From assembly GCA_041178405.1 (NCBI GenBank), contig JBEGVK010000041.1, positions 1 to 15,249 of the forward strand: 15,249 nucleotides of DNA, given 5' to 3'. This DNA comes from UBA668 sp041178405 (lineage in GTDB: Bacteria; Actinomycetota; Acidimicrobiia; Acidimicrobiales; Ilumatobacteraceae). The position numbers were made by a program, and so were the translations under genes. Under the pieces are notes generated by a model that saw nothing but the letters and a program-made list of their open reading frames with translations, was not told the DNA's origin and ran no database searches. Shown here piece by piece: positions 6,206 to 13,754 of this stretch (within the stretch, counting starts at the first letter, position 1; every line of letters starts with the position of its first letter).

Positions 6206-7540
6206 GTGACCGGCCAGGGGGCGCACCAGCGCGACAGAGCGCCCGATGCGCGGCCGCCGTCCGTCGACCGCCTCGCCAGGGCCATGGCGCCCGCCGGGCT
6301 GCCACACGCAATCAACGTCGAGCTTGCCCGCGAGGCCATCGCGGCCGGCCCCGACTCGTGGACCGATGAGGCCGCCGTGGCACGTGCCGCGCACCGTCGC
6401 CGGCTGATGCTGGCACCCGTGGTGAATGCCACCGGCGTGCTGCTGCACACCAACCTCGGCCGTGCGCCACTGGCGATGCACCATCCCGACCGGGCCATCA
6501 ACGTCGAGTTCGACCTCACCACCGGCGAACGCGGATCCCGTCAGGCGGCGATCGGCAGCATCCTGTCGTCGCTCTGCGGCGCCGAGGCAGCAATGGTGGT
6601 CAACAACAATGCGGCCGCAGTACTGCTGGTTCTCGCAGCGCTCGCCGAGCGGCGCAGCGTGCTCGTGAGCCGCGGCGAGAGCGTCGAGATCGGCGGAGGA
6701 TTCCGAGTGCCCGACGTGATGGCGCGCTCAGGGGCGCGCCTCGTCGATGTCGGCACCACCAATCGCACGCGACTCGACGACTACCGCAACGCCATGGAGT
6801 CGGCTACCGACGATGTGGCCCTCGTGCTGAAGGTGCACCCCAGCAACTACCGGGTGGAGGGCTTCGTCGAGGACACGCCGGTGGAGCAACTAGTGACGCT
6901 CGAGGTGCCCGTGGTTGCCGACATCGGCAGCGGACTCGTCGACGCCGACTGTCCCTGGCTGCCGGGCGCGCCGCCGGCGTGGCTGGCGGGCGAGCCCGCC
7001 GCACGCCAGACACTCGCGGCCGGCGCCGCACTCGTCACCTTCAGCGGCGACAAGCTGCTCGGCGGCCCGCAGAGCGGCATCATCGCCGGTCGCGCCGACC
7101 TCGTCGCCCGCTGTGCCCGACACCCGCTGGCCCGCGCGCTTCGACCCGGCGCGCACGTGCTGCTTGCACTGCAGGACGTGGTGGTCGCCTATCTCGACCG
7201 CACTGCCGCCCAACGGATCCCGTTCTGGCAGATGGTCGCCGCCGACATCGATGGTCTCCGCACACGTGCCGCGCGTATCGTCGATGCTGTTGGCGCCGGC
7301 GAAGTCGTCGACAGCGAGGCACTTCCCGGCGCCGGCAGTGCTCCCGGCGTCACGATGCCCTCGGTGGCCGTCCGCCTCGGTGGCGACCACCTCGCATCGC
7401 TTCGCGCCTTCACGCCACCGGTGATCGCGCGCAGTCGCGACGGTGCCACGCTGCTCGACCTTCGATCAGTCGACCCCGACGACGACGAGACTGTCGCCAC
7501 GGCGGTCCGCGCCGCACTGTCGTCGACAACCCCGCACTGA
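6206..7540 (+). CDS. selA: L-seryl-tRNA(Sec) selenium transferase
   Basis: The protein has 444 residues, close to the roughly 460 of other bacterial SelA. It is a PLP enzyme that turns seryl-tRNA(Sec) into selenocysteyl-tRNA(Sec) using selenophosphate. Family blocks are clear: NATGVLLHTNLGRAPL (74-89), VVNNNAAAVLL (131-141), SRGESVEIGGGFRVPDVM (155-172), DVGTTNRT (181-188), and TFSGDKLLGGPQSGII with the PLP-binding Lys283. The GTG at 6206 is chosen from the -10 box 7 nt upstream; earlier in-frame codons run antisense through dut. The stop is 3 nt before selB, so the two are one operon. SelD, which supplies selenophosphate, is not in the window. Confidence 0.96.
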   Translation: MTGQGAHQRDRAPDARPPSVDRLARAMAPAGLPHAINVELAREAIAAGPDSWTDEAAVARAAHRRRLMLAPVVNATGVLLHTNLGRAPLAMHHPDRAINVEFDLTTGERGSRQAAIGSILSSLCGAEAAMVVNNNAAAVLLVLAALAERRSVLVSRGESVEIGGGFRVPDVMARSGARLVDVGTTNRTRLDDYRNAMESATDDVALVLKVHPSNYRVEGFVEDTPVEQLVTLEVPVVADIGSGLVDADCPWLPGAPPAWLAGEPAARQTLAAGAALVTFSGDKLLGGPQSGIIAGRADLVARCARHPLARALRPGAHVLLALQDVVVAYLDRTAAQRIPFWQMVAADIDGLRTRAARIVDAVGAGEVVDSEALPGAGSAPGVTMPSVAVRLGGDHLASLRAFTPPVIARSRDGATLLDLRSVDPDDDETVATAVRAALSSTTPH

Positions 7541-7543
7541 GCC

Positions 7544-9313
7544 ATGCGCGTCATCGCCACTGCCGGTCATGTCGACCACGGAAAGTCGTCGCTGGTCGAG
7601 GCACTCACCGGCACCAACCCCGACCGCTGGGACGAGGAGCGTCGTCGTGGCCTCACGATCGACCTCGGATTCGCGCACACGACGGTGACCGGCCCGGATG
7701 GCACCGACCACGGCATCAGCATCGTCGACGTGCCCGGCCACGTCAGGTTCCTGCGCAACATGCTGGCCGGGGTCGGCGCGATCGATGCCTGCGTGTTCGT
7801 CGTCGCCGCCACCGAGGGCTGGAAGCCCCAAAGCGAGGAGCACCTGCGCATCCTCGAGATGCTCGGGGTGCATCACGGCATCGTCGTCGTCACGAAGCGA
7901 GACCTCGTCGATGACGAATGGCTCGAACTGCAGCAGCTCGACATCCGCGAACGACTGTCGGGCACGTTCCTCGCGACCGCACCGATGCTGGCTGTCAGCT
8001 GCAGGCAACGTCAGGCCGATGGCGTGGATGCGGCCGCGCCGAGTGCGACGGATGGCCTCGCCGAGCTGCGGCTGGCGCTCGGCCATCTGGCAGCCGAGGC
8101 GCCGGGAGCGGCCGACCGCGGGCGGCCGCGACTGTGGATCGACCGCGTATTCGCTGCCAAGGGCAGCGGCACCGTCGTCACCGGCACGCTCACCGGCGGC
8201 ACGCTGCAGGTCGACCAGCACGTCACGGCCGGGCGACACGCAGTGCGAGTACGCGGCATCCAGTCGCACGGCGCAGCGGTCGACCGCATCGGCCCCGGCA
8301 ACCGGGTCGCACTCAACCTCGCAGGCGTCGATCACGGCGAGCTGCACCGCGGCGATGCGGTCATCGACCCCGGGCAGTGGCGCCCCACCACTCGCCTCGA
8401 CGCCTCGCTGCGGGTGCTCGGCTCGCTCGGACATCAGGTGAGTCGACGGGGCTCGTATCTCGCCTACATCGGATCAGGCGAGTTTCCGGTAAGGCTACGC
8501 GTGCTCGGCGCCGAGTCGATCCGGCCGGGTACCGACGGACTCGTGCGGCTGCACCTCGCCGCTGATCAGCCGATCCCGCTCGCCCCCGGCGACCGCTTCG
8601 TGCTGCGCGAGTCGGGACGCGACGAGACCATCGGAGGTGGTGAGGTACTCGATGTGCAGCCAGTGCGCCCGGCATCGAAGGCAGCGCCCGACCGCTCGGT
8701 CGAACGCGTCATCGCCGAGCGCGGCTGGATCGATGTCGACGAACTCGAGGCGCTCACCGGAGAGCGGCGACAGCCCACCATTGGCCGGTGGGCAGCAGCA
8801 CCGCAGGCACTCGACGTCGCTCGCGGCGAGGTGCTCGCAGCAGTCGACGCAGCTGATGCGCTCGGCCTCGACACGGCGACGCTCAGCGAGGTGCAGCGGG
8901 CCGTCCTCACCGAGCTACCCGGCATCGTCGTCGAGGCAGGCCGCGCCCGGCGCGACGCCGTCATCGACCCGCTCGCCGCGCATCCATTCCTCGCTGCGGC
9001 GAAGGCAAGCGGTTGCGCCCCGCCAGATCCCGCCGGCATCGCCGCCGCCGAAGTGCGCGAACTCGTGCGGCGGCGACTGCTCGTCGAGCGCGACGGCGTC
9101 CACTTCCACCCCGACGCGATCGACACCGCTGCCACCGCGGCAGCCCGACTGCTCGAGGCTGTCCCCGACGGATTCACCGTCAGCCAGTTCCGCGAGGCGC
9201 TCGGCATCACGCGCAAGCACGCCGTGCCGCTGGCGGCCGAACTCGACAGCCGGGGCATCACACGACGACGCGGCGACGTGCGCATCGCCGGCCCGCGCCT
9301 TCCGGCCTCGTAG
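7544..9313 (+). CDS. selB: selenocysteine-specific elongation factor
   Basis: The protein has 589 residues (about 614 in E. coli). It is a GTPase that carries selenocysteyl-tRNA(Sec) to UGA codons marked by a SECIS hairpin. G motifs: GHVDHGKS (8-15), RGLTIDLGF (35-43), DVPGH (62-66) and TKRD (117-120, SelB-type in place of NKxD). EF-Tu-like beta-barrel domains follow: RLWIDRVFAAKGSGTVVTGT starts domain 2. The C-terminal part, about 400-589, should be the winged-helix SECIS-binding region. Its last helix-wing, FTVSQFREALGITRKHAVPL followed by a conserved Asp/Gly and TRRRGDVRI, matches the SelB end block. The ATG lies 3 nt after selA. The stop is TAG, 6 nt from the stop of the convergent hydrolase. 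Confidence 0.96.
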   Translation: MRVIATAGHVDHGKSSLVEALTGTNPDRWDEERRRGLTIDLGFAHTTVTGPDGTDHGISIVDVPGHVRFLRNMLAGVGAIDACVFVVAATEGWKPQSEEHLRILEMLGVHHGIVVVTKRDLVDDEWLELQQLDIRERLSGTFLATAPMLAVSCRQRQADGVDAAAPSATDGLAELRLALGHLAAEAPGAADRGRPRLWIDRVFAAKGSGTVVTGTLTGGTLQVDQHVTAGRHAVRVRGIQSHGAAVDRIGPGNRVALNLAGVDHGELHRGDAVIDPGQWRPTTRLDASLRVLGSLGHQVSRRGSYLAYIGSGEFPVRLRVLGAESIRPGTDGLVRLHLAADQPIPLAPGDRFVLRESGRDETIGGGEVLDVQPVRPASKAAPDRSVERVIAERGWIDVDELEALTGERRQPTIGRWAAAPQALDVARGEVLAAVDAADALGLDTATLSEVQRAVLTELPGIVVEAGRARRDAVIDPLAAHPFLAAAKASGCAPPDPAGIAAAEVRELVRRRLLVERDGVHFHPDAIDTAATAAARLLEAVPDGFTVSQFREALGITRKHAVPLAAELDSRGITRRRGDVRIAGPRLPAS

Positions 9314-9319
9314 CCGGTG

Positions 9320-10234
9320 CTACGACGCCGAGGCCGCAGGCGGCGTCGCGCTGCCCCTGCCCGTGAGCGAGCGCACGCGCCGAAGGCCCCGACGGCGCGA
9401 GGGGGCGACCTCGCGCAGTTCGAGGTCGCGCGCAGCGCGCGCCACGCGCAGATCGTTGGTGATCACCTCTCCGAAGTGCGCGGGATCGGCGAGCAGCCAG
9501 CTGTGCGATCCCTCCACCTCGGTGCCTGATACGCCGCTGGCCACACAGAGCGCCTCGAACGACTCGCGGGGTATCACGCCGTCCCTGCGCCCCCACAGGA
9601 TCGTGATCGGCAGGCCGCTGTCGCGGAGCATCTCGAGCTCTCGCCGCAGGTCGGCGCGTCGGGCCAGCTGCGCGACCTTCACGATCGCCTTCGGATTGCG
9701 GATCAGGTTCGGCAGCACGTCCTCGGCGACCACCGGCAGCACGCGGGTGGCCTGGCGCAGCGGCCACACGTCGGCTGGGAAGTGCAGGCCCCAGTCCCAC
9801 AGCGGACGCTCGGCGATGCTGCGCAGCGTGTTGCCCTTGCGCCACGCCGAGCCGCCGATCGAGTTGACGAGCACGAGGCTGCGAACGCGCTGGCGATGGT
9901 CGTGCGAGAACCGCACGGCGACGCCTCCGCCGAACGAGTGGCCCACGACCACTACCGGCTCGTTGATGTCGAGGCCGTCGAGCAGGTCGCGCACCCAGTC
10001 GGCATAGCCGCGCAGCGAGAACTGAGATTCGGGCAGCCCAGGCGTGCCACCGAAGCCCGGCAGCGACGGGGCAATCACCCTGCAGTCCTGGGCGGCAATG
10101 GCGTCGATGACCGAGCGATAGGTGTGCTGGCCGAGCGCCCACCCGTGCAGCAGCAGCACGGGCATGCCCTCGCCAGCAGTCGCATAGCCGGCGGGCCGGC
10201 CCTGCACGAATGTCCGGCGGTCAGTGACGATCAT
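9320..10234 (-). CDS. alpha/beta hydrolase
   Basis: The protein has 304 residues of alpha/beta hydrolase-1 type. LLLHGWALGQ (27-36) forms the oxyanion region, PSLPGFGGTP follows (56-65), the nucleophile elbow GHSFGG has Ser100, WGRRDGVIP has Asp208, and EGSHSW has His234. The triad is complete. The C-terminal 40 or so residues are Arg/Ala/Ser-rich and outside the fold. The cap region (WDWGLHFPADVW) is aromatic-rich, suiting a hydrophobic substrate, but the sequence does not tell esterase from epoxide hydrolase or C-C hydrolase. The gene is convergent with selB and downstream of nfeD on the same strand, 62 nt away. No convincing -10 box lies at the usual 6-7 nt: AACACT sits 9 nt before the ATG. 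It may depend on read-through from nfeD or on a leadered promoter. Confidence 0.86.
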   Translation of the reverse strand: MIVTDRRTFVQGRPAGYATAGEGMPVLLLHGWALGQHTYRSVIDAIAAQDCRVIAPSLPGFGGTPGLPESQFSLRGYADWVRDLLDGLDINEPVVVVGHSFGGGVAVRFSHDHRQRVRSLVLVNSIGGSAWRKGNTLRSIAERPLWDWGLHFPADVWPLRQATRVLPVVAEDVLPNLIRNPKAIVKVAQLARRADLRRELEMLRDSGLPITILWGRRDGVIPRESFEALCVASGVSGTEVEGSHSWLLADPAHFGEVITNDLRVARAARDLELREVAPSRRRGLRRVRSLTGRGSATPPAASAS

Positions 10235-10259
10235 CGATCACCGAGTGTTGTACACGCAG

Positions 10260-10277
10260 GTGCCCTGCGACAGGCAC
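10260..10277 (-). terminator. small hairpin between nfeD and the alpha/beta hydrolase
   Basis: GTGCCCTG (10260-10267) can pair with CAGGCAC (10271-10277) around CGA, giving 7 pairs with one bulged C. It follows the nfeD stop but lacks a T-run. It could weaken read-through or act as an mRNA 3' end. Confidence 0.25.
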
Positions 10278-10280
10278 TTC

Positions 10281-10315
10281 GGCCCCTGACAGCAGGTCAT
10301 GCGCTGCTGTCGGCC
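10281..10315 (-). terminator. hairpin spanning the nfeD stop codon
   Basis: GACAGCAG (10288-10295) and CTGCTGTC (10304-10311) are perfect complements around an 8-nt loop. The nfeD TGA (10297-10299) lies in that loop. GGCC on both flanks (10281-10284 and 10312-10315) can extend the stem past a 3-nt bulge. No T-run follows. Confidence 0.35.
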
Positions 10316-11709
10316 TGTTCGGCACCCGCAGCGTCGTCGCTGCGCCGACGCTCGCGGTAGTCGCGGGCGGCGCCCTCGAGCGGCTCGACCTCGAGGGTGA
10401 CACCGTCGATCGATGCCACGCGAAGCGGCGACCCGGCAGGGATGGGCGTTGCACGATTGGTGCGTGCCCGCCAGCGGGCACCGTTCACCTCGGCCACGCC
10501 ATCGGGATCAATGGCGCCGACTGCGATGCCGTCGGCTCCGACCATCCACTCGCGGCCGATCGTCGGCGTCGCGAAACGCGTGCGCGTCATCGACGGCATG
10601 CCGACGAAGAAGGTGAGCATCACGCCGATGATGCCGGTTGCCAGCGGTATCCATCCGATGCGCAGCGACGACCCCGGCAGCGAGCCGAAGAGGAAGAACG
10701 ACGCCGGGATGAAGAGCACCAGTCCGATTCCTGTCCACAGTCGCGGCAGTCCCACCTGCACGTCGACCGAGAATGCAACGAGCGCGAGTACCAGCGCGAT
10801 CACGGCGCCCGGTCGCGAGGGCAGTTCGGCAAGGCCATACGCGCCCAGCACCAGCAGTACGGCACCGACGAATCCGGCGATGCCGACACCCGCCGTGAAG
10901 AACTCGAAGATCAGCAGGCAGGCGCCGATCACGAAGAACAGGTAGGCGATCGGCGGACTGGCCACGGTGTGGAACACCTCGTCGATGAGGCCGAGGCCGC
11001 TGAAGCGCACCAGCGTGCTGACGTTCTGCGACGCGCCGGAGTCATCGAGCTCCTGGGTGACGGTGTCGAGCACGGTGCCGTCGTCGAGTGCGACACCATC
11101 GAGTGCCAGCACCATGCTGCGCACCGTGGGCACGCCCTCGTCGGACGTGTCGAGCCGCAACACGCCGAGCGTGCGGGCCTCGGCGAACGACACCGAGGCC
11201 TCGGCCAGCGCAGGCGCCTGCGGGCCGAGATCGACCTCGGGCAGCAGGGGGTCCCCGGTGAAGCCCATCCGGCTGCCGGCCACCATCGCAGTGACGTCGG
11301 CAACGCCGAACAACTGCGCCGGCGCGCCGTACGCGCGCGCTGACCGCGACGGTCCCACCCAGATGCCGACCGCCACCTTCGCATCGCGTACCTGTGCGAG
11401 CAGATCGGCCATCGCGTCATCGCCCACCACAGCACCTGGCGTGTTGAGTTGCAGCACCAGTGCCTGCGAGCCGCTCAACTCGGCGCGGCTGATAGCGCTG
11501 GAGACCGCATCGACCATCACCTCGTCGAACAGCCCCGAGGCCTGGAAGACGTCGACGGGCGGCAGCGCCGACGATGCGGCGGCATCATCGACGGGTGCGG
11601 CATGCGCGACGGCGCTCGGCATCGGGCCGACAGCCGTCGCCGAGAGCAGCGATGCGCCGATGGCACCCACGAGGGGCGCCGCAAGAAGGGCGATCGCTAG
11701 TCTGCGCAC
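10297..11709 (-). CDS. nfeD: long-form NfeD membrane protein, apparent pseudo-protease
   Basis: The protein has 470 residues. A signal peptide (RR, then a hydrophobic run at 4-29, likely cut near AHA-AP at 37) leads to an extracytoplasmic ClpP/SppA-like domain (about 50-250) with ALVLQLNTPGAV (83-94) and GPSRSARAY (119-127) in the place of the catalytic-serine loop. Five hydrophobic segments follow at about 253-271, 273-295, 301-318, 325-345 and 350-371, then the cytoplasmic NfeD OB-fold (386-446). Long NfeD proteins cut stomatin-type proteins with a Ser/Lys dyad. Here the only lysine is Lys111, ahead of the serine loop, so the dyad cannot form in the usual way. The GTG start is supported by GGAGG on the minus strand at 11715-11719, 5 nt upstream, and by the RR n-region. 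No SPFH partner lies beside it. Confidence 0.85.
   Translation of the reverse strand: MRRLAIALLAAPLVGAIGASLLSATAVGPMPSAVAHAAPVDDAAASSALPPVDVFQASGLFDEVMVDAVSSAISRAELSGSQALVLQLNTPGAVVGDDAMADLLAQVRDAKVAVGIWVGPSRSARAYGAPAQLFGVADVTAMVAGSRMGFTGDPLLPEVDLGPQAPALAEASVSFAEARTLGVLRLDTSDEGVPTVRSMVLALDGVALDDGTVLDTVTQELDDSGASQNVSTLVRFSGLGLIDEVFHTVASPPIAYLFFVIGACLLIFEFFTAGVGIAGFVGAVLLVLGAYGLAELPSRPGAVIALVLALVAFSVDVQVGLPRLWTGIGLVLFIPASFFLFGSLPGSSLRIGWIPLATGIIGVMLTFFVGMPSMTRTRFATPTIGREWMVGADGIAVGAIDPDGVAEVNGARWRARTNRATPIPAGSPLRVASIDGVTLEVEPLEGAARDYRERRRSDDAAGAEQADSSA
11698..11703 (+). promoter_or_regulatory. -10 box for the ArsA-like operon, inside nfeD
   Basis: TAGTCT matches TANNNT and ends 8 nt before the GTG at 11712. 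It is embedded in the first codons of nfeD, read from the other strand. Confidence 0.45.
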
Positions 11710-11711
11710 AC

Positions 11712-12569
11712 GTGCCTCCGGGAGATTCGCTGAACTTCGTCACCGCCGCCCGCGTGACCATCGTGGCCGGGAAGGGCGGCGTCGGGAAGACCACGGTAAC
11801 CGCTGTGCTGGCCCGAGCGGCAGCCGACCGTGGGCTCCGGGTGGCAGTGGTCGAACTCGACGGCAAGCCCACACTCGACCGGCTGCTGCCCGGCATCGAG
11901 GTGCTCCACCTCGACGCCGCACAGGCGCTCGCCGACTATCTCGACGAGCGCGGGCTCGCCCCGATCACCCGGCGCCTGCGATCGAGCGGCGTGATCGACG
12001 TCGTCGCATCTGCAAGCCCGGGGATCGACGACCTCGTCGTACTCGGCAAGGTGAAGCAACTGGAACGCAGCGGGCGATATGACGCCATCGTCGTCGACGG
12101 CCCGGCTGCGGGCCATGCGATCACGTTCCTCACATCGCCTGCCGGCCTGCGCGCAGCTGCCAGGGGCGGACCGATTGCGTCTCAGGCCGACGATGTGATG
12201 GCGATGCTTGCCGATCCGGCACGGTCGCAGGTGGTGCTCGTCACCCTCCCCGAGGCAACGCCGGTGAACGAGGTGATCGAGACTGCCTACGCACTCGAAG
12301 ACCGCGTCGGGGTGAATCTCGGCCCCGTCGTCGTCAACGCGATCGACGACGGCCCACTCCTCGATGCAACTGCGGCCGCAGAGGGATCTGCGCTGCGTGC
12401 CGCGGCAGAGTTCCGGAACTCACGACGGCAACTGCATGCAGCTGAGTGCGAACGGCTCGCCGATGCGCTTGCGCTTCCCCAGGTGCACCTGCCGCTCGTT
12501 CCCGGCGCTCATCTCGACGACGAGGCCGTCAGGCATCTCGTCGCTACCGCACTGGCAGCACGACCGTGA
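11712..12569 (+). CDS. ArsA/Get3-family ATPase, subunit 1 (Rv3679-like)
   Basis: The protein has 285 residues. GKGGVGKTT (20-28) is a complete deviant Walker A, with signature Lys21 and Walker Lys26. Switch I, normally DPAxxL, reads ELDGKPTLDRLL (48-59), so only the Asp50 position is kept. Switch II reads DGPAAGHAITFL (129-140), close to the Get3 DTAPTGHTLRLL. The arsenite-binding cysteines of ArsA and the CxxC of Get3 are absent; there is a single Cys. The pair with the next gene corresponds to mycobacterial Rv3679-Rv3680, reported (as I recall, named BagA/BagB) as interacting ATPases that protect against glycerol and nitric oxide toxicity. Arsenic transport is unlikely because no membrane partner is adjacent. 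The start is GTG 11712, from the -10 box; it lies 2 nt from the divergent nfeD start. Confidence 0.85.
   Translation: MPPGDSLNFVTAARVTIVAGKGGVGKTTVTAVLARAAADRGLRVAVVELDGKPTLDRLLPGIEVLHLDAAQALADYLDERGLAPITRRLRSSGVIDVVASASPGIDDLVVLGKVKQLERSGRYDAIVVDGPAAGHAITFLTSPAGLRAAARGGPIASQADDVMAMLADPARSQVVLVTLPEATPVNEVIETAYALEDRVGVNLGPVVVNAIDDGPLLDATAAAEGSALRAAAEFRNSRRQLHAAECERLADALALPQVHLPLVPGAHLDDEAVRHLVATALAARP
11715..11719 (-). promoter_or_regulatory. Shine-Dalgarno for nfeD, inside the first ArsA-like gene
   Basis: On the minus strand this reads GGAGG, 5 nt before the nfeD GTG. It is the only strong ribosome binding site I found beside a start in the window, and it lies in codons 2-3 of the divergent ATPase gene. 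Confidence 0.6.
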
Positions 12570-13687
12570 GCGCTCTCAGCCTCGACGCGCTGCTCGGCGA
12601 CGCTCGCGTCGTCGTGTGCTGCGGCTCGGGCGGCGTCGGCAAGACCACCACGGCGGCTGCGCTCGGTCTCGAAGCTGCCCGACGCGGCAGGCGGGCCGTC
12701 GTTATCACGATCGATCCAGCGAAGCGACTCGCCGATGCGCTCGGCGTGCCCGGCGGCCTCGGCAACGAGCCGATCCGCCTGACGGTCGACACGCACGCAG
12801 GCGACACCGATGCTGCCAGCGGCGAGTTGTGGGCGATGATGCTCGACACGGCCTCCACCTTCGACGGTCTGGTCCGCGGCCAGGCTGCGTCGCCCGATCA
12901 GGCCGAGCGAATCCTGGCCAACGGCTTCTATCGAAACATCGCCAGCTCACTCTCCGGCACACAGGAGTACATGGCCGCCGAGCGGCTTCATGCTCTGCAC
13001 CACGACGACCGCTTCGACATGGTCATCGTCGACACGCCGCCCTCGAGGAACGCCCTCGACTTCCTCGATGCGCCCAGCACGCTCTCGCGCTTCCTCGAGC
13101 ACCCTGTCTTCAAGTTGATGATGCTGCCCGCCCGACGCGGGCTGAAGGTGCTCAACATCGCCTCGCAGCCCCTGCTCCGCAGCATCGGCAAGGTGGTCGG
13201 CGGCGACGTGCTCGCCGATGCCATCGCCTTCTTCCAGGCGTTTGCCGGCATGGAGACTGGGTTCCGACAGCGGGCCGACGACGTGCAGGCACTGCTGCGC
13301 AGCCCGAGCACTCGATTCGTCCTCATCGCGTCTCCACGCGACGACACCATCGACGAGGCGCGCTACTTCGCAGCACGCCTCTCGGCTTCGGCACTGCCGG
13401 TTACCGCTGTCATCGTGAATCGCTGCACCCCACTGTTCGGTGCACCCTTCACGGAGCGTCCAGCCGACTCGCTCACTGGAGCGTTGCACGACAACCTCGC
13501 CGAGTTGCACGGCACTGCGCGTCGTGAGCGCGAGCAGGCGGCCGAACTGCTGGCCGACGTCGCCACCCACGCCACGGCGGGCACCGTGTTCGTTCCCACC
13601 CTGCCCGGTGACGTGCACGACCTCGGTGGCCTCGAGGCCGTGCGCCTGGCGCTGTGTGCCGACTCCCCCGACAGGTCTGCCCAGTAG
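12566..13687 (+). CDS. ArsA/Get3-family ATPase, subunit 2 (Rv3680-like)
   Basis: The protein has 373 residues. Its GTG overlaps the previous stop in GTGA (12566-12569), so translation is coupled, as expected for subunits of one complex. The P-loop reads GSGGVGKTT (20-28): Walker Lys26 is kept but the signature lysine is Ser21. Switch I is intact (TIDPAKRLADAL, 48-59) and switch II is DTPPSRNALDFL (146-157). A helical region at about 85-200 (LWAMMLDTASTF, then VFKLMMLP) is the part that in Get3 relatives forms the client-binding lobe. No CxxC zinc clamp is present. The features lost and kept are the mirror image of subunit 1, suggesting a heterodimer with one working composite site. The stop is TAG. 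Confidence 0.86.
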   Translation: MSALSLDALLGDARVVVCCGSGGVGKTTTAAALGLEAARRGRRAVVITIDPAKRLADALGVPGGLGNEPIRLTVDTHAGDTDAASGELWAMMLDTASTFDGLVRGQAASPDQAERILANGFYRNIASSLSGTQEYMAAERLHALHHDDRFDMVIVDTPPSRNALDFLDAPSTLSRFLEHPVFKLMMLPARRGLKVLNIASQPLLRSIGKVVGGDVLADAIAFFQAFAGMETGFRQRADDVQALLRSPSTRFVLIASPRDDTIDEARYFAARLSASALPVTAVIVNRCTPLFGAPFTERPADSLTGALHDNLAELHGTARREREQAAELLADVATHATAGTVFVPTLPGDVHDLGGLEAVRLALCADSPDRSAQ

Positions 13688-13741
13688 GCCACCGTGCCGG
13701 CCGCGTGCCGTCGTGCCTTCGTACCTCCGCAGGCGAGCCGG

Positions 13742-13747
13742 TAGGGT
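13742..13747 (+). promoter_or_regulatory. -10 box for the receiver-domain gene
   Basis: TAGGGT ends 7 nt before the GTG at 13755, again the leaderless geometry. It shows the receiver gene can be transcribed apart from the ATPase operon 67 nt upstream. Confidence 0.5.
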
Positions 13748-13754
13748 GCGAGGC

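Noticed and set aside
9311..9322. Palindrome TAGCcggtGCTA holding both convergent stop codons of selB and the hydrolase as a two-way terminator
   Set aside because: The stem is only 4 bp with no T-run. It arises from two facing TAG stops and is probably coincidence.
10967..12082. A 371-codon plus-strand frame opposite nfeD and through the ATPase gene
   Set aside because: It is Ser/Thr/Arg low complexity, and the real frames on both strands have signal peptide, membrane helices or P-loop motifs.
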